The translations under genes were made by a program, and so were the position numbers. Below the pieces are notes generated by a model that did not search any database, had not been told where the DNA came from, and was given only the letters and a program-made list of their open reading frames with translations. 13,923 bases of DNA, from NCBI GenBank assembly GCA_025356695.1, contig JANXSE010000385.1:1-13923 (forward strand), read 5' to 3'. How positions within the stretch are numbered: position 1 is the stretch's first letter; the number at the start of each line of letters is the position of its first letter. Positions 1 to 7,644 of this stretch are shown here, piece after piece. The stretch comes from Betaproteobacteria bacterium (GTDB lineage: Bacteria > Pseudomonadota > Gammaproteobacteria > Burkholderiales > SG8-41).

Positions 1-459
1 GGGTTTTTGCTGCGCCAGCGCGATCAGTTCGCGCAAGGTCTTGATACCGCCGGCGGGTGCCGTGCCGATGACCATGGGCGTGCTGCCGATCTGCGTGACT
101 CCGATGAAATCGCGCAGCGTGTCGTAGGGCAGTTTCGGATAGAGCGCCGCGCTGCCGGCAAATACGGACGACGCCATCAGCAGCGTGTGGCCATCGGGCG
201 GCGCGCCGGCAACGATGCCGCCGGCAACGGTGCCGCCGGCGCTCGGCCGGTTGTCGACCACGACCTGCTGGCCGAAGCGTTCGGCCAGATGCGGCGCCAG
301 CATGCGCGCAATCACATCGGTCGCGCTGCCCGGGGTGAAGGGCACGACGACTCGGACGGGCTTGTTCGGATAGCGGAACTCCGCCGCAAATGCGACGGAT
401 GCAGCACAAGCAACACCGGCGGCAACGATGCAGCCGCCCCATCCCATCACGACCCGCAT
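1..459 (-). CDS. Bug-family tripartite tricarboxylate transporter substrate-binding protein, N-terminal part
   Basis: Reading the minus strand from the ATG at 459 gives 153 residues that run off the left edge. A signal peptide (hydrophobic residues about 10-26, cleavage near AFAA) precedes YPNKPVRVVVPF, then PGSATDVIAR, QQVVVDNRPSAGG and PPDGHTLLM. This ordered set is typical of the periplasmic Bug/TctC binding proteins, which bind small carboxylates for TTT transporters or sensing and are greatly expanded in Burkholderiales. An SD-like GGAGGA lies 5-6 bases before the ATG. About half of the usual ~320 residues is present, including part of the ligand-binding cleft. The ligand cannot be deduced. 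The gene points away from the cytochrome operons and has the same orientation as the enolase-superfamily gene at the right edge, so the two may once have been neighbours. Confidence 0.93.
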   Translation of the reverse strand, partial: MRVVMGWGGCIVAAGVACAASVAFAAEFRYPNKPVRVVVPFTPGSATDVIARMLAPHLAERFGQQVVVDNRPSAGGTVAGGIVAGAPPDGHTLLMASSVFAGSAALYPKLPYDTLRDFIGVTQIGSTPMVIGTAPAGGIKTLRELIALAQQKP

Positions 460-698
460 GACTCCTCCAGAGGCGACCATCACCGGTTTTACGGAACCCG
501 GCGCCTGTTGTTTTCATCAAGCTTACGCCACCGGTGTGCAGAACGTAAACGTACTGCCGATTTGGTACGACCGGTCCGAGAACAAGTGCACAAAACAGTG
601 TGAATTCACCTCGTAAGCGATGACAGCGGATCGTAAAATAAACCACGGCGCAGGAATCATTCGAAGCCGCTCATTTTTTGCAGCGAGGCACAGCAGCC
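460..698. promoter_or_regulatory. Divergent spacer between the Bug gene and the small exported protein gene
   Basis: This 239-bp stretch separates two divergent start codons and should hold both promoters. No convincing -35/-10 pair was found on either strand. The hexamer ACCGGT occurs three times (482-487, 530-535, 570-575), the middle copy inside the 8-bp palindrome CACCGGTG (529-536). These could be operator half-sites, but this is weak evidence. No RNA gene or terminator hairpin was seen. Confidence 0.4.
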
Positions 699-1136
699 AT
701 GATCAAAATGAAGAGGCCGTCCGGTTTTCCCGCCGCATTGGGCGGGACTGTTGTGCTGCTTTCGTTCGCGACAGCGGCCATGCCGGTGCATGCGGCCGCG
801 GACGCCGCATCAGGCATCGCCTGGCGCTGTACGCAGAAATTCGACAGTTATTACAGCGTTCAATGCATACCGACCCAGACTGGGTCTGGTGACGCACCGC
901 CGCGCCCGCTCGCTGCACCGCGTGGTGGTGCATCCGGCTTCGGCGCACACGACATGCGGCCCGTCGCGGCGCGCGGCACCGCAGAGGTCTTCTCCACCAA
1001 AGCGTGGCGCATCCCTCTCTATACGCGTCCCGGCGACACCAGTGCCGTGTCGCAGCTTCTTGAAGCAGTATTGTGCGACAACGTGCCGCAGTGCACCGTC
1101 CAATATGACGGCACGCCGTCCGCACTCACACGCTAA
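699..1136 (+). CDS. Small exported four-cysteine protein, function unknown
   Basis: A 145-residue protein. Residues 1-34 form a signal peptide: basic start (MIKMKRP), hydrophobic stretch about 14-28, likely cleavage near HAAA. The mature part has four cysteines in two close pairs, C44/C56 (WRC...VQC) and C126/C132 (LCDNVPQC), which suits two disulfides in an oxidising compartment. There is no CXXCH motif, so it does not bind heme c covalently. I chose the ATG at 699 over the in-frame TTG at 678 because an SD-like GAGG lies about 11 bases upstream and the signal peptide then starts properly. It faces the 12-heme cytochrome gene tail-to-tail across only 23 bases, so it may or may not belong functionally to the electron-transfer cluster. 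I do not recognise the family. Confidence 0.65.
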   Translation: MIKMKRPSGFPAALGGTVVLLSFATAAMPVHAAADAASGIAWRCTQKFDSYYSVQCIPTQTGSGDAPPRPLAAPRGGASGFGAHDMRPVAARGTAEVFSTKAWRIPLYTRPGDTSAVSQLLEAVLCDNVPQCTVQYDGTPSALTR

Positions 1137-1159
1137 CGACGGATCCGGCACCGCCCCTG

Positions 1160-2881
1160 CTAGTAACTTTTCGGATTGTGGTTTTCGCCGTGGCAGACTA
1201 GGTAACACTGCCCGTGGTTGGTGCCCGTCGAGATGAACTGCAGCCTGCCGGCCGATGGCGTCACCACCGACGTGTCGAAATTGATCAGCTTGCTGTTGTT
1301 GACCGGATTGCCCTGTGTCGAACTGACGCCGTGCGGATCGTGGCAGACATTACACGGCGTGCGCTGCTCGAGCACGTGTTTGCGGTGCCCGCTGTCGGTG
1401 CCGAAGGGCGAGGCACCGTTGGTGGCAGTGATAAAGTTGCTGCGGTTGTGGCATTTGTAGCACAGCGCATAAGCCGCGGCGCTTTCCGTGGTGCGGTCGG
1501 TCTTTACATACTGACGTTCAAGCAAGGTCGGATAGATTGAGCCGTGCGGGCCGTTCGGGCCGGTGCCGCCGGCCCCCGGCCCGCTGTTGTTGTTGTGGCA
1601 GTCCTCGCATTTGACTGTGCTGGCGGTGTTCCACGGCGGCAACAGGCTAGGCACGTTTGAATTCCGGCCGGGGCCGGCGACCGGGTGATACGACGGATTG
1701 AGCGTATCGAACTGCAATCTCGTATTGGTCTGCGCCAGCTGTCGCGAGGTGCGCGGCGCCGGCTTGTTGCTGCTGTCGGCGTGGCAGCGGAAGCAGATCT
1801 GATACTCGTTGGTGGCCGGATTGGTTTCGGTGCCGCCGATGGAAAGGCCGCGCGTGCCGGCCAGTGCGCCGGGCATGATGCCGTTGGTGGCATTGCTGGC
1901 GTGCGGATTGTGGCAGTCCACGCATTCAACATGGCGCGACTGCACCACCGCCGGCTCCACCGGGTCATGCACACCGGTCGTTGACGCCACCGGATGGATC
2001 GACGGCTTGCCGGTAAATTCGGTTTGGATGTTTTTGGCCGCCACGTTGGCGTTGTGACAGGAGTAACAGTTGTCCTCCTCCGCCGCCGCGTTGAGTATCC
2101 ATTTGCGCCCGCCGGCCGTGTGCGGACGGTGGCAGCTCTCACAGGCATTCGCTGCGACCGTGGTGCCGCTGGTGTGCGGCCACGGATTGGGGCCGCTGCC
2201 GTTCCAGGTCTTGTTCGACAAACGGTGGTTGCTGCTGCTCCAGTAATTCTTGACGTGACAGGTTTGGCACAACGCGGAGGCCTGGTTCGACATCACCAGA
2301 AATTTGCCATTGCTATCGTCGTGCGGATCGTGACAGGACGTGCATTGCAAACGGCCGCCGGCATCGAGCCGCACGCGGCCGGTCAACGTGGACGGCGCGA
2401 CCAGTTCGCCGCGTGTCGCCGCCAACGACGCCGTATAGGCAATCGATACCGGATGGTCCCCCGACAGATCGGTACCAAGACGGCTCGCCGAGCCCGCCGG
2501 CATCGTGGTGACACCGCCGGCCATCGTGATTGCCGTCGTGCGATTGAGCACATCGCCCAGCGCGATAGTGCCATCGTGGCAGCTCAGGCACAGCAATGAA
2601 GCGCCGGTGGGTTGGCCCGCGCCCGCTTTCGCCGTCGAGCTGGTATACGGAATGTAGGTGGCTCCCGGCGTGCGCCGGTTCCACAGCGGCGCGCTCGGCG
2701 CGCTGTTGTGCGGTGCATGGCAGAAGATACAAATCTGGTTTTCGGCCGCGGCCTTCACCGTGCCTGGCCCGCTGACGGAAAGATTATGTTTGCCGGTCGC
2801 CATCGCCGCCTGCGCGCGCGGCGCAAATATCAGCAGGTACGCCAGCATGATCAAAGCCAGCACGCGCACCAGATAAATCAT
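1160..2881 (-). CDS. Dodecaheme c-type cytochrome of the doubled-CXXCH type, exported
   Basis: A 573-residue protein with an N-terminal signal peptide (residues 1-26, cleavage near AQAA). It has eleven CXXCH heme-attachment motifs, beginning at about residues 51, 98, 180, 205, 247, 272, 320, 363, 425, 474 and 510, plus a twelfth with one extra residue, CYLVCH at 559-564. Several motifs continue as CHDPH, CHNPH or CHRPH, the pairing typical of doubled-CXXCH cytochromes. Residues about 48-210 closely match the whole tetraheme cytochrome encoded at 8286-8939. The start ATG overlaps the stop of the upstream NHL gene (ATGA), so translation is probably coupled. As the last gene of an operon with an outer-membrane barrel, it most likely carries electrons within or outside the barrel. 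Whether it faces the periplasm or the cell surface is not shown; no lipobox is present. Confidence 0.95.
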   Translation of the reverse strand: MIYLVRVLALIMLAYLLIFAPRAQAAMATGKHNLSVSGPGTVKAAAENQICIFCHAPHNSAPSAPLWNRRTPGATYIPYTSSTAKAGAGQPTGASLLCLSCHDGTIALGDVLNRTTAITMAGGVTTMPAGSASRLGTDLSGDHPVSIAYTASLAATRGELVAPSTLTGRVRLDAGGRLQCTSCHDPHDDSNGKFLVMSNQASALCQTCHVKNYWSSSNHRLSNKTWNGSGPNPWPHTSGTTVAANACESCHRPHTAGGRKWILNAAAEEDNCYSCHNANVAAKNIQTEFTGKPSIHPVASTTGVHDPVEPAVVQSRHVECVDCHNPHASNATNGIMPGALAGTRGLSIGGTETNPATNEYQICFRCHADSSNKPAPRTSRQLAQTNTRLQFDTLNPSYHPVAGPGRNSNVPSLLPPWNTASTVKCEDCHNNNSGPGAGGTGPNGPHGSIYPTLLERQYVKTDRTTESAAAYALCYKCHNRSNFITATNGASPFGTDSGHRKHVLEQRTPCNVCHDPHGVSSTQGNPVNNSKLINFDTSVVTPSAGRLQFISTGTNHGQCYLVCHGENHNPKSY

Positions 2882-3909
2882 GCCGGACCGCCGATATAAC
2901 GAAACACCTGAACGCGCTGGTTGTACGAATCGGCGACATAAATACTGTCGTCCTCGCCGACAAAAATCCCGGTCGGCAACCAGAATTCGCCGCGCTCGCG
3001 ACCCAGCGTGCCAAGCGACAGCAAGAGCCGCCCGCTCTCGTCGAAAATCTGCAGCGCGTTAAACAGCGCATCGACGACGTAGACGTGGCCCTGACGGTCG
3101 GTAGCCACGCCCTTCTGTCGCATCTGGTCGCCGGCGCCGTCGCCGTGCCGGCCGAACTTCGAAATGAATGCGCCGCGTTCGTCGAACATCTGCACGCGAA
3201 AATTCAGCGTATCCGTGACATATAAACGGCCCTGCGGCGAACGCCAGATCAGCGTCGGATAGTTGAACTCGCCGTCGCCATCGCCGCGCCGGCCGAAACC
3301 AGCGGCACTGGAACCGTCCTTGTTGAACACGGCCACCCGGTGTGCGGCGGTATCGACGACAAACAGGCGCCCGCTCGCAGGCTCGACGGCGATGCCGGTC
3401 GGCTGCAGCAGCTTGGCATCGAGCTTCAAACGCACCGCCGCGCGCGCGCCGCGCCGGATGACGAAAACAGCGGCGAGCATGGAATCGGTAACGTAAACCT
3501 CACCATCGGCGCCGCGCGCCAGTCCCACCGGTGACGGCAGCGCGGCACCGTCGGCTGCGTGCAGCAGATCGTATTCGCCCTTCGCCTGATCGAAGCGGTG
3601 CACGCCTTTCGCACCGGGGTCGGCCACATAGAGGACGCCATCAACAGCCACCACCGCCATTGGCCGCACCAGATGCGCGTCGCTGCCGCCGAACAGGGTA
3701 TCGGCGATGCGCTGGAAAAATCCACGCGTGATGCCAAGATCGTCGGGACGCGAAAACGTCTTCACGAAAGCGATGCGCGGCGGATCGGGCGCCTGCGGCC
3801 AGACCAGCGATATCTGTTCCTCAACCGGACGTACCGCCGGCGCGCAGCCGCCCAGAACAGTGAGCAGACAGAAAAATACAGCCGCGTAACGCTGCCGGAT
3901 CCTATTCAG
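2878..3909 (-). CDS. NHL-repeat beta-propeller lipoprotein (second copy), CTG start
   Basis: A 343-residue protein if it starts at CTG 3909. Residues 1-22 form a lipoprotein signal ending in VLGGC (C22). Six NHL blades follow, each of the form P-x-G-[IVL]-A...LYV-[AVT]-D...V-x-x-F (for example LFVVDTAAHRVAVF, LYVTDTLNFRVQMF, IYVADSYNQRVQVF), giving a six-bladed beta-propeller. The residue after the lipid cysteine is Ala, so outer-membrane localisation is expected. The CTG overlaps the barrel stop (CTGA). It is preceded by GCGGAGGGATTT, the same 12 bases that precede the ATG of the tetraheme gene. The only upstream in-frame ATG (4020) would bury the signal peptide about 38 residues inside the protein. 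Propellers of this kind usually scaffold protein complexes; that role here is inferred. It is paralogous to the lipoprotein at 6006-7130. Confidence 0.9.
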   Translation of the reverse strand: MNRIRQRYAAVFFCLLTVLGGCAPAVRPVEEQISLVWPQAPDPPRIAFVKTFSRPDDLGITRGFFQRIADTLFGGSDAHLVRPMAVVAVDGVLYVADPGAKGVHRFDQAKGEYDLLHAADGAALPSPVGLARGADGEVYVTDSMLAAVFVIRRGARAAVRLKLDAKLLQPTGIAVEPASGRLFVVDTAAHRVAVFNKDGSSAAGFGRRGDGDGEFNYPTLIWRSPQGRLYVTDTLNFRVQMFDERGAFISKFGRHGDGAGDQMRQKGVATDRQGHVYVVDALFNALQIFDESGRLLLSLGTLGRERGEFWLPTGIFVGEDDSIYVADSYNQRVQVFRYIGGPA

Positions 3910-5945
3910 AAATCCCTCCGCAGAAGAACCTGCAAAAGCGTGCGCGAGCGGTCGAGTTCGCCCTGGGTCTCGCGCGTGCGCCCGAGGTCGAAAGTGACGC
4001 TCGCCTTGCGGTAACGCCATTGCGCCTTCAGCGAGCCGATGGTGCGACTGCGCGCGACCGGCGCACCGACGTCACGCTCGTAACTCGCGTCTGCAGAAAC
4101 GTCGAGGCCGAACCAGTGCCGCGACCAATAACGAAAATCGTACCCAGTAAGATCGACGTTCTGCACCGAATTGGCATAAACCAGGTGGGTGCGGCGCACC
4201 GCGAAGCGGAATTTGCCGCTGGTAAAAAGCGGCTCCTCGGTCTGCACGTAAACGTCTTCCGATTGGCGGCGGTACGGTGAAATGGTTTCGCGGCGGTCCT
4301 CGCACTCGAAGCTGCCGCCGACAATGAATTCGAAGGGCATTTTGAGCGGCATGTCAGCGCGCGCGCCGTACAAGCCGCTGCGCACTTCGTTGAGCTGGAA
4401 AGTCGGCGTGCCGGAGGTCAGCCGCGGCATCGAATCGAGATAGCGGAAGTAGAGGTTGAGATAACTGCCGATGCCCCAGCTCAAATTCAGCGTCTGGTCG
4501 GTTTGCGTATAGGCATAGGTGCCGCCGACGTCGTAGCTGTAATCAATCAGCACGTCCTGGCCGTCGAGTATGTTGCCGCCGAGCAGACGCTGCACGCGTG
4601 TTTCGAGGCCGACCACCGACAGCAGGTAATCCTGGCCGGCCACAAACGTCTGCGTGCGCGTGATATTGCTGACGATCACGCTGGCGCCATTGACGCGTTG
4701 CCGCGCCAGCGCGCTGAAGATAGTGCCGGTCAATGTCAGGCGCTCGCCGAGCACGCTGGTCTGACTGGCAAGCGCCTGCTGATCGCGCTGGTCATAACGC
4801 AGTCCGTAGCTGGCCTGCGCCAGGCCCAGGGGCAGGTTGCGCTGATAACGGCCGCTGCCATCGAGTCCGTAGGTATGCGCCAAGAACTGGTTGGTCTGGT
4901 TGTTATCACCGTGCACGCCAAACGTGGCGGTCAAATCCTTGGTCGGCCAGTAACTGACGCCGCCGGCCGCCGAATTGAGTGTCGAGACGAGATCGCCCTG
5001 GTTGCTTGAACTGTAGTTGTAACTGCCGAAGGTCTGCAGCCGGTCAGTGTGCCGGCCGCGCATATCGAGAAAAAAACGCGCGTCCTTGCGGTCGGGAAAC
5101 GGCCCCAGGCCCAGCGCGTAACTCTGGGTATTGAGTGTCATCAGATTGACCACGTCATACTGCCGGTTGGCGCCGAACTGGAAACGCGAATCCAGCGTAT
5201 AGGCGTTGGTGTCCGCCGTGCTCGACTGGATCGGCAGGCCGGGGCTGCCGCTGAGCGACTGCTGGTGCGTGCTTTGATACTGGAATTGCGTCGAGCCGTA
5301 AGCACCGAACGCGCGGTTGGCGCGAAAGTTCAGACGGTCGACCTGGTCGTCAATGATGCGGTCGGCACCACGCCCCTGAAAATGCGCGCGCGAAGCATCG
5401 ATGTTCATCGGCACCGGCGTGACCGGCGCGAGCAGTGAAAAATCGAACCCGTAGCGCGTGTTCTCCTGTGTGAGCACCTGCCCCGGCGCCACGCTTACGG
5501 TCGGATTCAGATGGTCCAGAAACACCGAGCCGCGATAGGGCTTGTCGCGCAGAAAGGTCGCGCGGCCGGTGAAGTTATAGAGCGCGCCCTGCGACTGCGA
5601 ATCGCCGGCATCGTTGGCAAATGTCTGGCGCTGCAGGATCGGCCCGCCGCCGATATCGAGGCTCACAAGGTTCGGATGGTAAGCGTAGCTGTGCGTCATG
5701 AAAAACAGCTCCTGCCGCAGATCGGATTGCGACTGGCGCGATTGCGCCCCCGACCCTGGCTGGCCGCTGATGATCTCATCGCGCAGAAAACGCGTCGTTG
5801 CACTGCCCTCGACGCCGGTGACGCGAAACGGCACGATATCTTCGGCGCAGGCAGGCACCGCGAAGGAAAATATCGCGATGAATACCACCGGGATACAGGC
5901 GCCGCCGTGCATCGACCACGCCGCGCGGCTGTGCCACTCCCGCAT
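3906..5945 (-). CDS. Outer-membrane beta-barrel protein, candidate cytochrome-conduit porin
   Basis: A 679-residue protein with a signal peptide (hydrophobic residues about 19-31, cleavage near ACA/ED at 34). The mature part is rich in alternating polar and aromatic strands (such as NLYFRYLDS, LDVSADASYE) and ends LLRRDF, with the terminal Phe typical of barrels assembled by BamA. Residues about 426-471 form a compact segment (GQDYLL...ILDGQDVLIDYSY) that interrupts the strand pattern and looks like a loop domain. No CXXC of the MtrB type is present; the mature chain has one cysteine. Its size and its place among multiheme cytochromes and NHL lipoproteins suggest the sheath of an outer-membrane electron conduit. 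I preferred ATG 5945 (GGAA 5 bases upstream) to TTG 5999, which gives an overlong signal n-region. I do not recognise a named family. Confidence 0.85.
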   Translation of the reverse strand: MREWHSRAAWSMHGGACIPVVFIAIFSFAVPACAEDIVPFRVTGVEGSATTRFLRDEIISGQPGSGAQSRQSQSDLRQELFFMTHSYAYHPNLVSLDIGGGPILQRQTFANDAGDSQSQGALYNFTGRATFLRDKPYRGSVFLDHLNPTVSVAPGQVLTQENTRYGFDFSLLAPVTPVPMNIDASRAHFQGRGADRIIDDQVDRLNFRANRAFGAYGSTQFQYQSTHQQSLSGSPGLPIQSSTADTNAYTLDSRFQFGANRQYDVVNLMTLNTQSYALGLGPFPDRKDARFFLDMRGRHTDRLQTFGSYNYSSSNQGDLVSTLNSAAGGVSYWPTKDLTATFGVHGDNNQTNQFLAHTYGLDGSGRYQRNLPLGLAQASYGLRYDQRDQQALASQTSVLGERLTLTGTIFSALARQRVNGASVIVSNITRTQTFVAGQDYLLSVVGLETRVQRLLGGNILDGQDVLIDYSYDVGGTYAYTQTDQTLNLSWGIGSYLNLYFRYLDSMPRLTSGTPTFQLNEVRSGLYGARADMPLKMPFEFIVGGSFECEDRRETISPYRRQSEDVYVQTEEPLFTSGKFRFAVRRTHLVYANSVQNVDLTGYDFRYWSRHWFGLDVSADASYERDVGAPVARSRTIGSLKAQWRYRKASVTFDLGRTRETQGELDRSRTLLQVLLRRDF
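3910..3921 (-). promoter_or_regulatory. Ribosome-binding site that fixes the CTG start at 3909
   Basis: On the minus strand this reads GCGGAGGGATTT followed directly by CTG. It lies in the last codons of the barrel gene. The identical 12 bases stand before the ATG of the tetraheme cytochrome gene (8940-8951), where the start is unambiguous. The match supports CTG as the real start of the NHL lipoprotein gene. Confidence 0.7.
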
Positions 5946-6005
5946 TTCCGTTCCGCGCTGCTTTCGCTGCGATACATGTTCAAAACGCTTGCCGTTCAAG
6001 ATGTA

Positions 6006-7130
6006 TCAATGCGCCGGTTGTACGGATTGCGCGGCATTGACTTTGGCATCGGGCGGATACTGCATGCCCTGCATGCGGCCGAAACCGAAGACATCGACCT
6101 TGTTCGGGCCGAACTGGCTCGCCACCAGGATCAGATACTCGATCGCAAACCGCGGATCGGCATACCGTTTGAATAAAGCGATGTTGTCGTAGTCGATGCT
6201 GACGCCGGCCGGCAGGTTAAGCCCTTCGGCCTTGTCGCCGGGCTGACCGAAATAGAGCAGCAGCTTGCCGCTGACATCGAAGATCTGCACGTTCTCGAAG
6301 GCGGCGTCGCCGACGTAAAGACGCCCGGCGCGGTCGATCGCGATGCCCTTGGGGCGGCTGAAGGTGCCGAATTCGGATCCGGACTCGCCATAGATGCGCA
6401 CCGGCTTGCCCTCTGCGCTGAAACGCTGCACGCGAAAATTGCTGGTCTCGACGATGTAAACATCGCCATCGGGCCCGATCGAGATATTGGTTGGATGAAA
6501 AAGCTCTCCCGGCGCCGAACCGGCCGAACCGAACTTGAAGAGAAATTTTCCCGAGCGTTTGTCGAGCACCTGCACCTGATGGTTGCGGATATCGACGACG
6601 TAGAGGCGCTCGCCGGCGATCGCCGTGTCGACCGGGCGGAACTGGCCGGCTGTGCCATAGGCCGTGACGAAGCGGTCGTTGCGGTCGAACACCAGCACCT
6701 GGTCGCGCCCGGTGTCGGTGACGTATTTGCTGCCGTCGCTGTCGATGGTGACGTTGATCGGCCGCTTCATCCGCCCGTTGCCTGACCCGGTGACCAGCGA
6801 GAATTTGCGCTGCACCAGATCGAACACGGCGAGCCCCGGCGCCTTGCTGTCGGCGACATAGAGCTTGCCTTCGAACATGGCGACACCGTAGGGCTGGCGC
6901 AGCCGCTGCTCGCGCTGATCGTCGCCGGCAATGAATTTTGCGAAACCACCGGCCGGCGCGCTGATGTCCAGGTCGCTCGCAATCGTCGTCAGATGCTGCA
7001 CGCGCGGCGGATTCGGCAGCGGCGGATAAAACACCGCGGCAGGCCGGGCAGGCACATTCGAAACATTGGTCGAAGGCGCCGCGCAGGCCGCCAGCAACAC
7101 CACGGCGAACCATGCCGCCAGCCTGTGCAT
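6006..7130 (-). CDS. NHL-repeat beta-propeller lipoprotein (first copy)
   Basis: A 374-residue protein from ATG 7130. Its lipoprotein signal ends LLAAC, so C16 is the lipidated residue; Ala follows, consistent with outer-membrane sorting. After a Pro-rich linker (PPLPNPPRVQ) come six NHL-type blades, for example PYGVA..LYVADSKAPGLAVF, PTNISI..VYIVETSNFRVQRF and PKGIAI..LYVGDAAFENVQIF. The sixth blade is divergent, with an insertion ending in NKVDVFGFG, and a short tail follows. A GTG at 7151, overlapping the upstream stop as GTGA, is an alternative start and would add seven residues. The barrel gene follows after about 60 bases. The short linker signature PPR[VI] is shared with the second NHL lipoprotein, on the other side of the barrel, so the pair looks like a duplication. 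No catalytic residues can be named; a scaffolding or docking role is inferred. Confidence 0.92.
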   Translation of the reverse strand: MHRLAAWFAVVLLAACAAPSTNVSNVPARPAAVFYPPLPNPPRVQHLTTIASDLDISAPAGGFAKFIAGDDQREQRLRQPYGVAMFEGKLYVADSKAPGLAVFDLVQRKFSLVTGSGNGRMKRPINVTIDSDGSKYVTDTGRDQVLVFDRNDRFVTAYGTAGQFRPVDTAIAGERLYVVDIRNHQVQVLDKRSGKFLFKFGSAGSAPGELFHPTNISIGPDGDVYIVETSNFRVQRFSAEGKPVRIYGESGSEFGTFSRPKGIAIDRAGRLYVGDAAFENVQIFDVSGKLLLYFGQPGDKAEGLNLPAGVSIDYDNIALFKRYADPRFAIEYLILVASQFGPNKVDVFGFGRMQGMQYPPDAKVNAAQSVQPAH

Positions 7131-7147
7131 GCGGTTGGCCGGCGGTC

Positions 7148-7633
7148 TCACAACTGGCCCCGCAACGCCGTCTTCTGCGGTGCATCGGCGAGTTCGCCCA
7201 GATCGCACCCGCCGACCGCTTTGCGCCCGGTGCTTTCATCGACTGCGTGCAGGCGCGAGCGTGCCTTCCAGAAACCGATCTTGACCTCCTGCCAGACGTA
7301 ATACGATTTCCCCGGTTCCGTTTGCAGCGTCAGCGTCGCGGTGTCTTCGGCGTACGAGGCGATCGCGTGCGAACCCGGCTCGACATCCCACATCAGATAA
7401 GTCTGGCCGGCGGTGCGCCCCGCTGCGCGCCCGTCCAGCGCCAGTGTCATCGGCACTGCGAAGCCAATGGTTTCGTCGCGGTAAACATAGATGCGCGCCT
7501 TGTCCGGCCTTGCGGTGAAACTCTTGGCCTGCAGATCGGCCTGCCGTGACGCCAGCGGTATCGATCCGCAGCCGGCGAGCAAACTGACGGCGAGCAGCAC
7601 CGTCATGGTCAAAGCAGATGTGATTTTTCTCAT
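7148..7633 (-). CDS. DUF2846-like lipoprotein
   Basis: A 161-residue lipoprotein. The signal peptide ends LLAGC (C22), followed by Gly-Ser. The mature part contains ARIYVYRDE, then a short strand/turn LALDGRAAG, then YLMWDVEPGSHAI and GKSYYVWQEV. This order (IYVYR, a small-molecule-like turn, ..PG-H.., then Y-[YF]-x-x-Q/E) resembles the DUF2846 family of small bacterial lipoproteins, whose biochemical role is unknown. ATG 7633 is chosen over the in-frame ATG at 7654 because AAGGA lies 7 bases upstream and the signal peptide then starts correctly. The upstream gene stop lies inside this SD region, so the genes are tightly coupled. It sits between a small lipoprotein and an NHL lipoprotein, which suggests an accessory role in assembling or anchoring the outer-membrane complex (inference). 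Confidence 0.82.
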   Translation of the reverse strand: MRKITSALTMTVLLAVSLLAGCGSIPLASRQADLQAKSFTARPDKARIYVYRDETIGFAVPMTLALDGRAAGRTAGQTYLMWDVEPGSHAIASYAEDTATLTLQTEPGKSYYVWQEVKIGFWKARSRLHAVDESTGRKAVGGCDLGELADAPQKTALRGQL

Positions 7634-7644
7634 CGGATGTTCCT

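Noticed and set aside
620..892. Open frame overlapping the start of the small exported protein gene
   Set aside because: It lacks the signal peptide and SD seen in the 699 frame and has arbitrary composition.
1504..2148. Open frame of 214 residues on the minus strand inside the 12-heme gene
   Set aside because: It is an out-of-frame reading of the same strand, rich in Arg, Thr and Ala, with no SD or motif.
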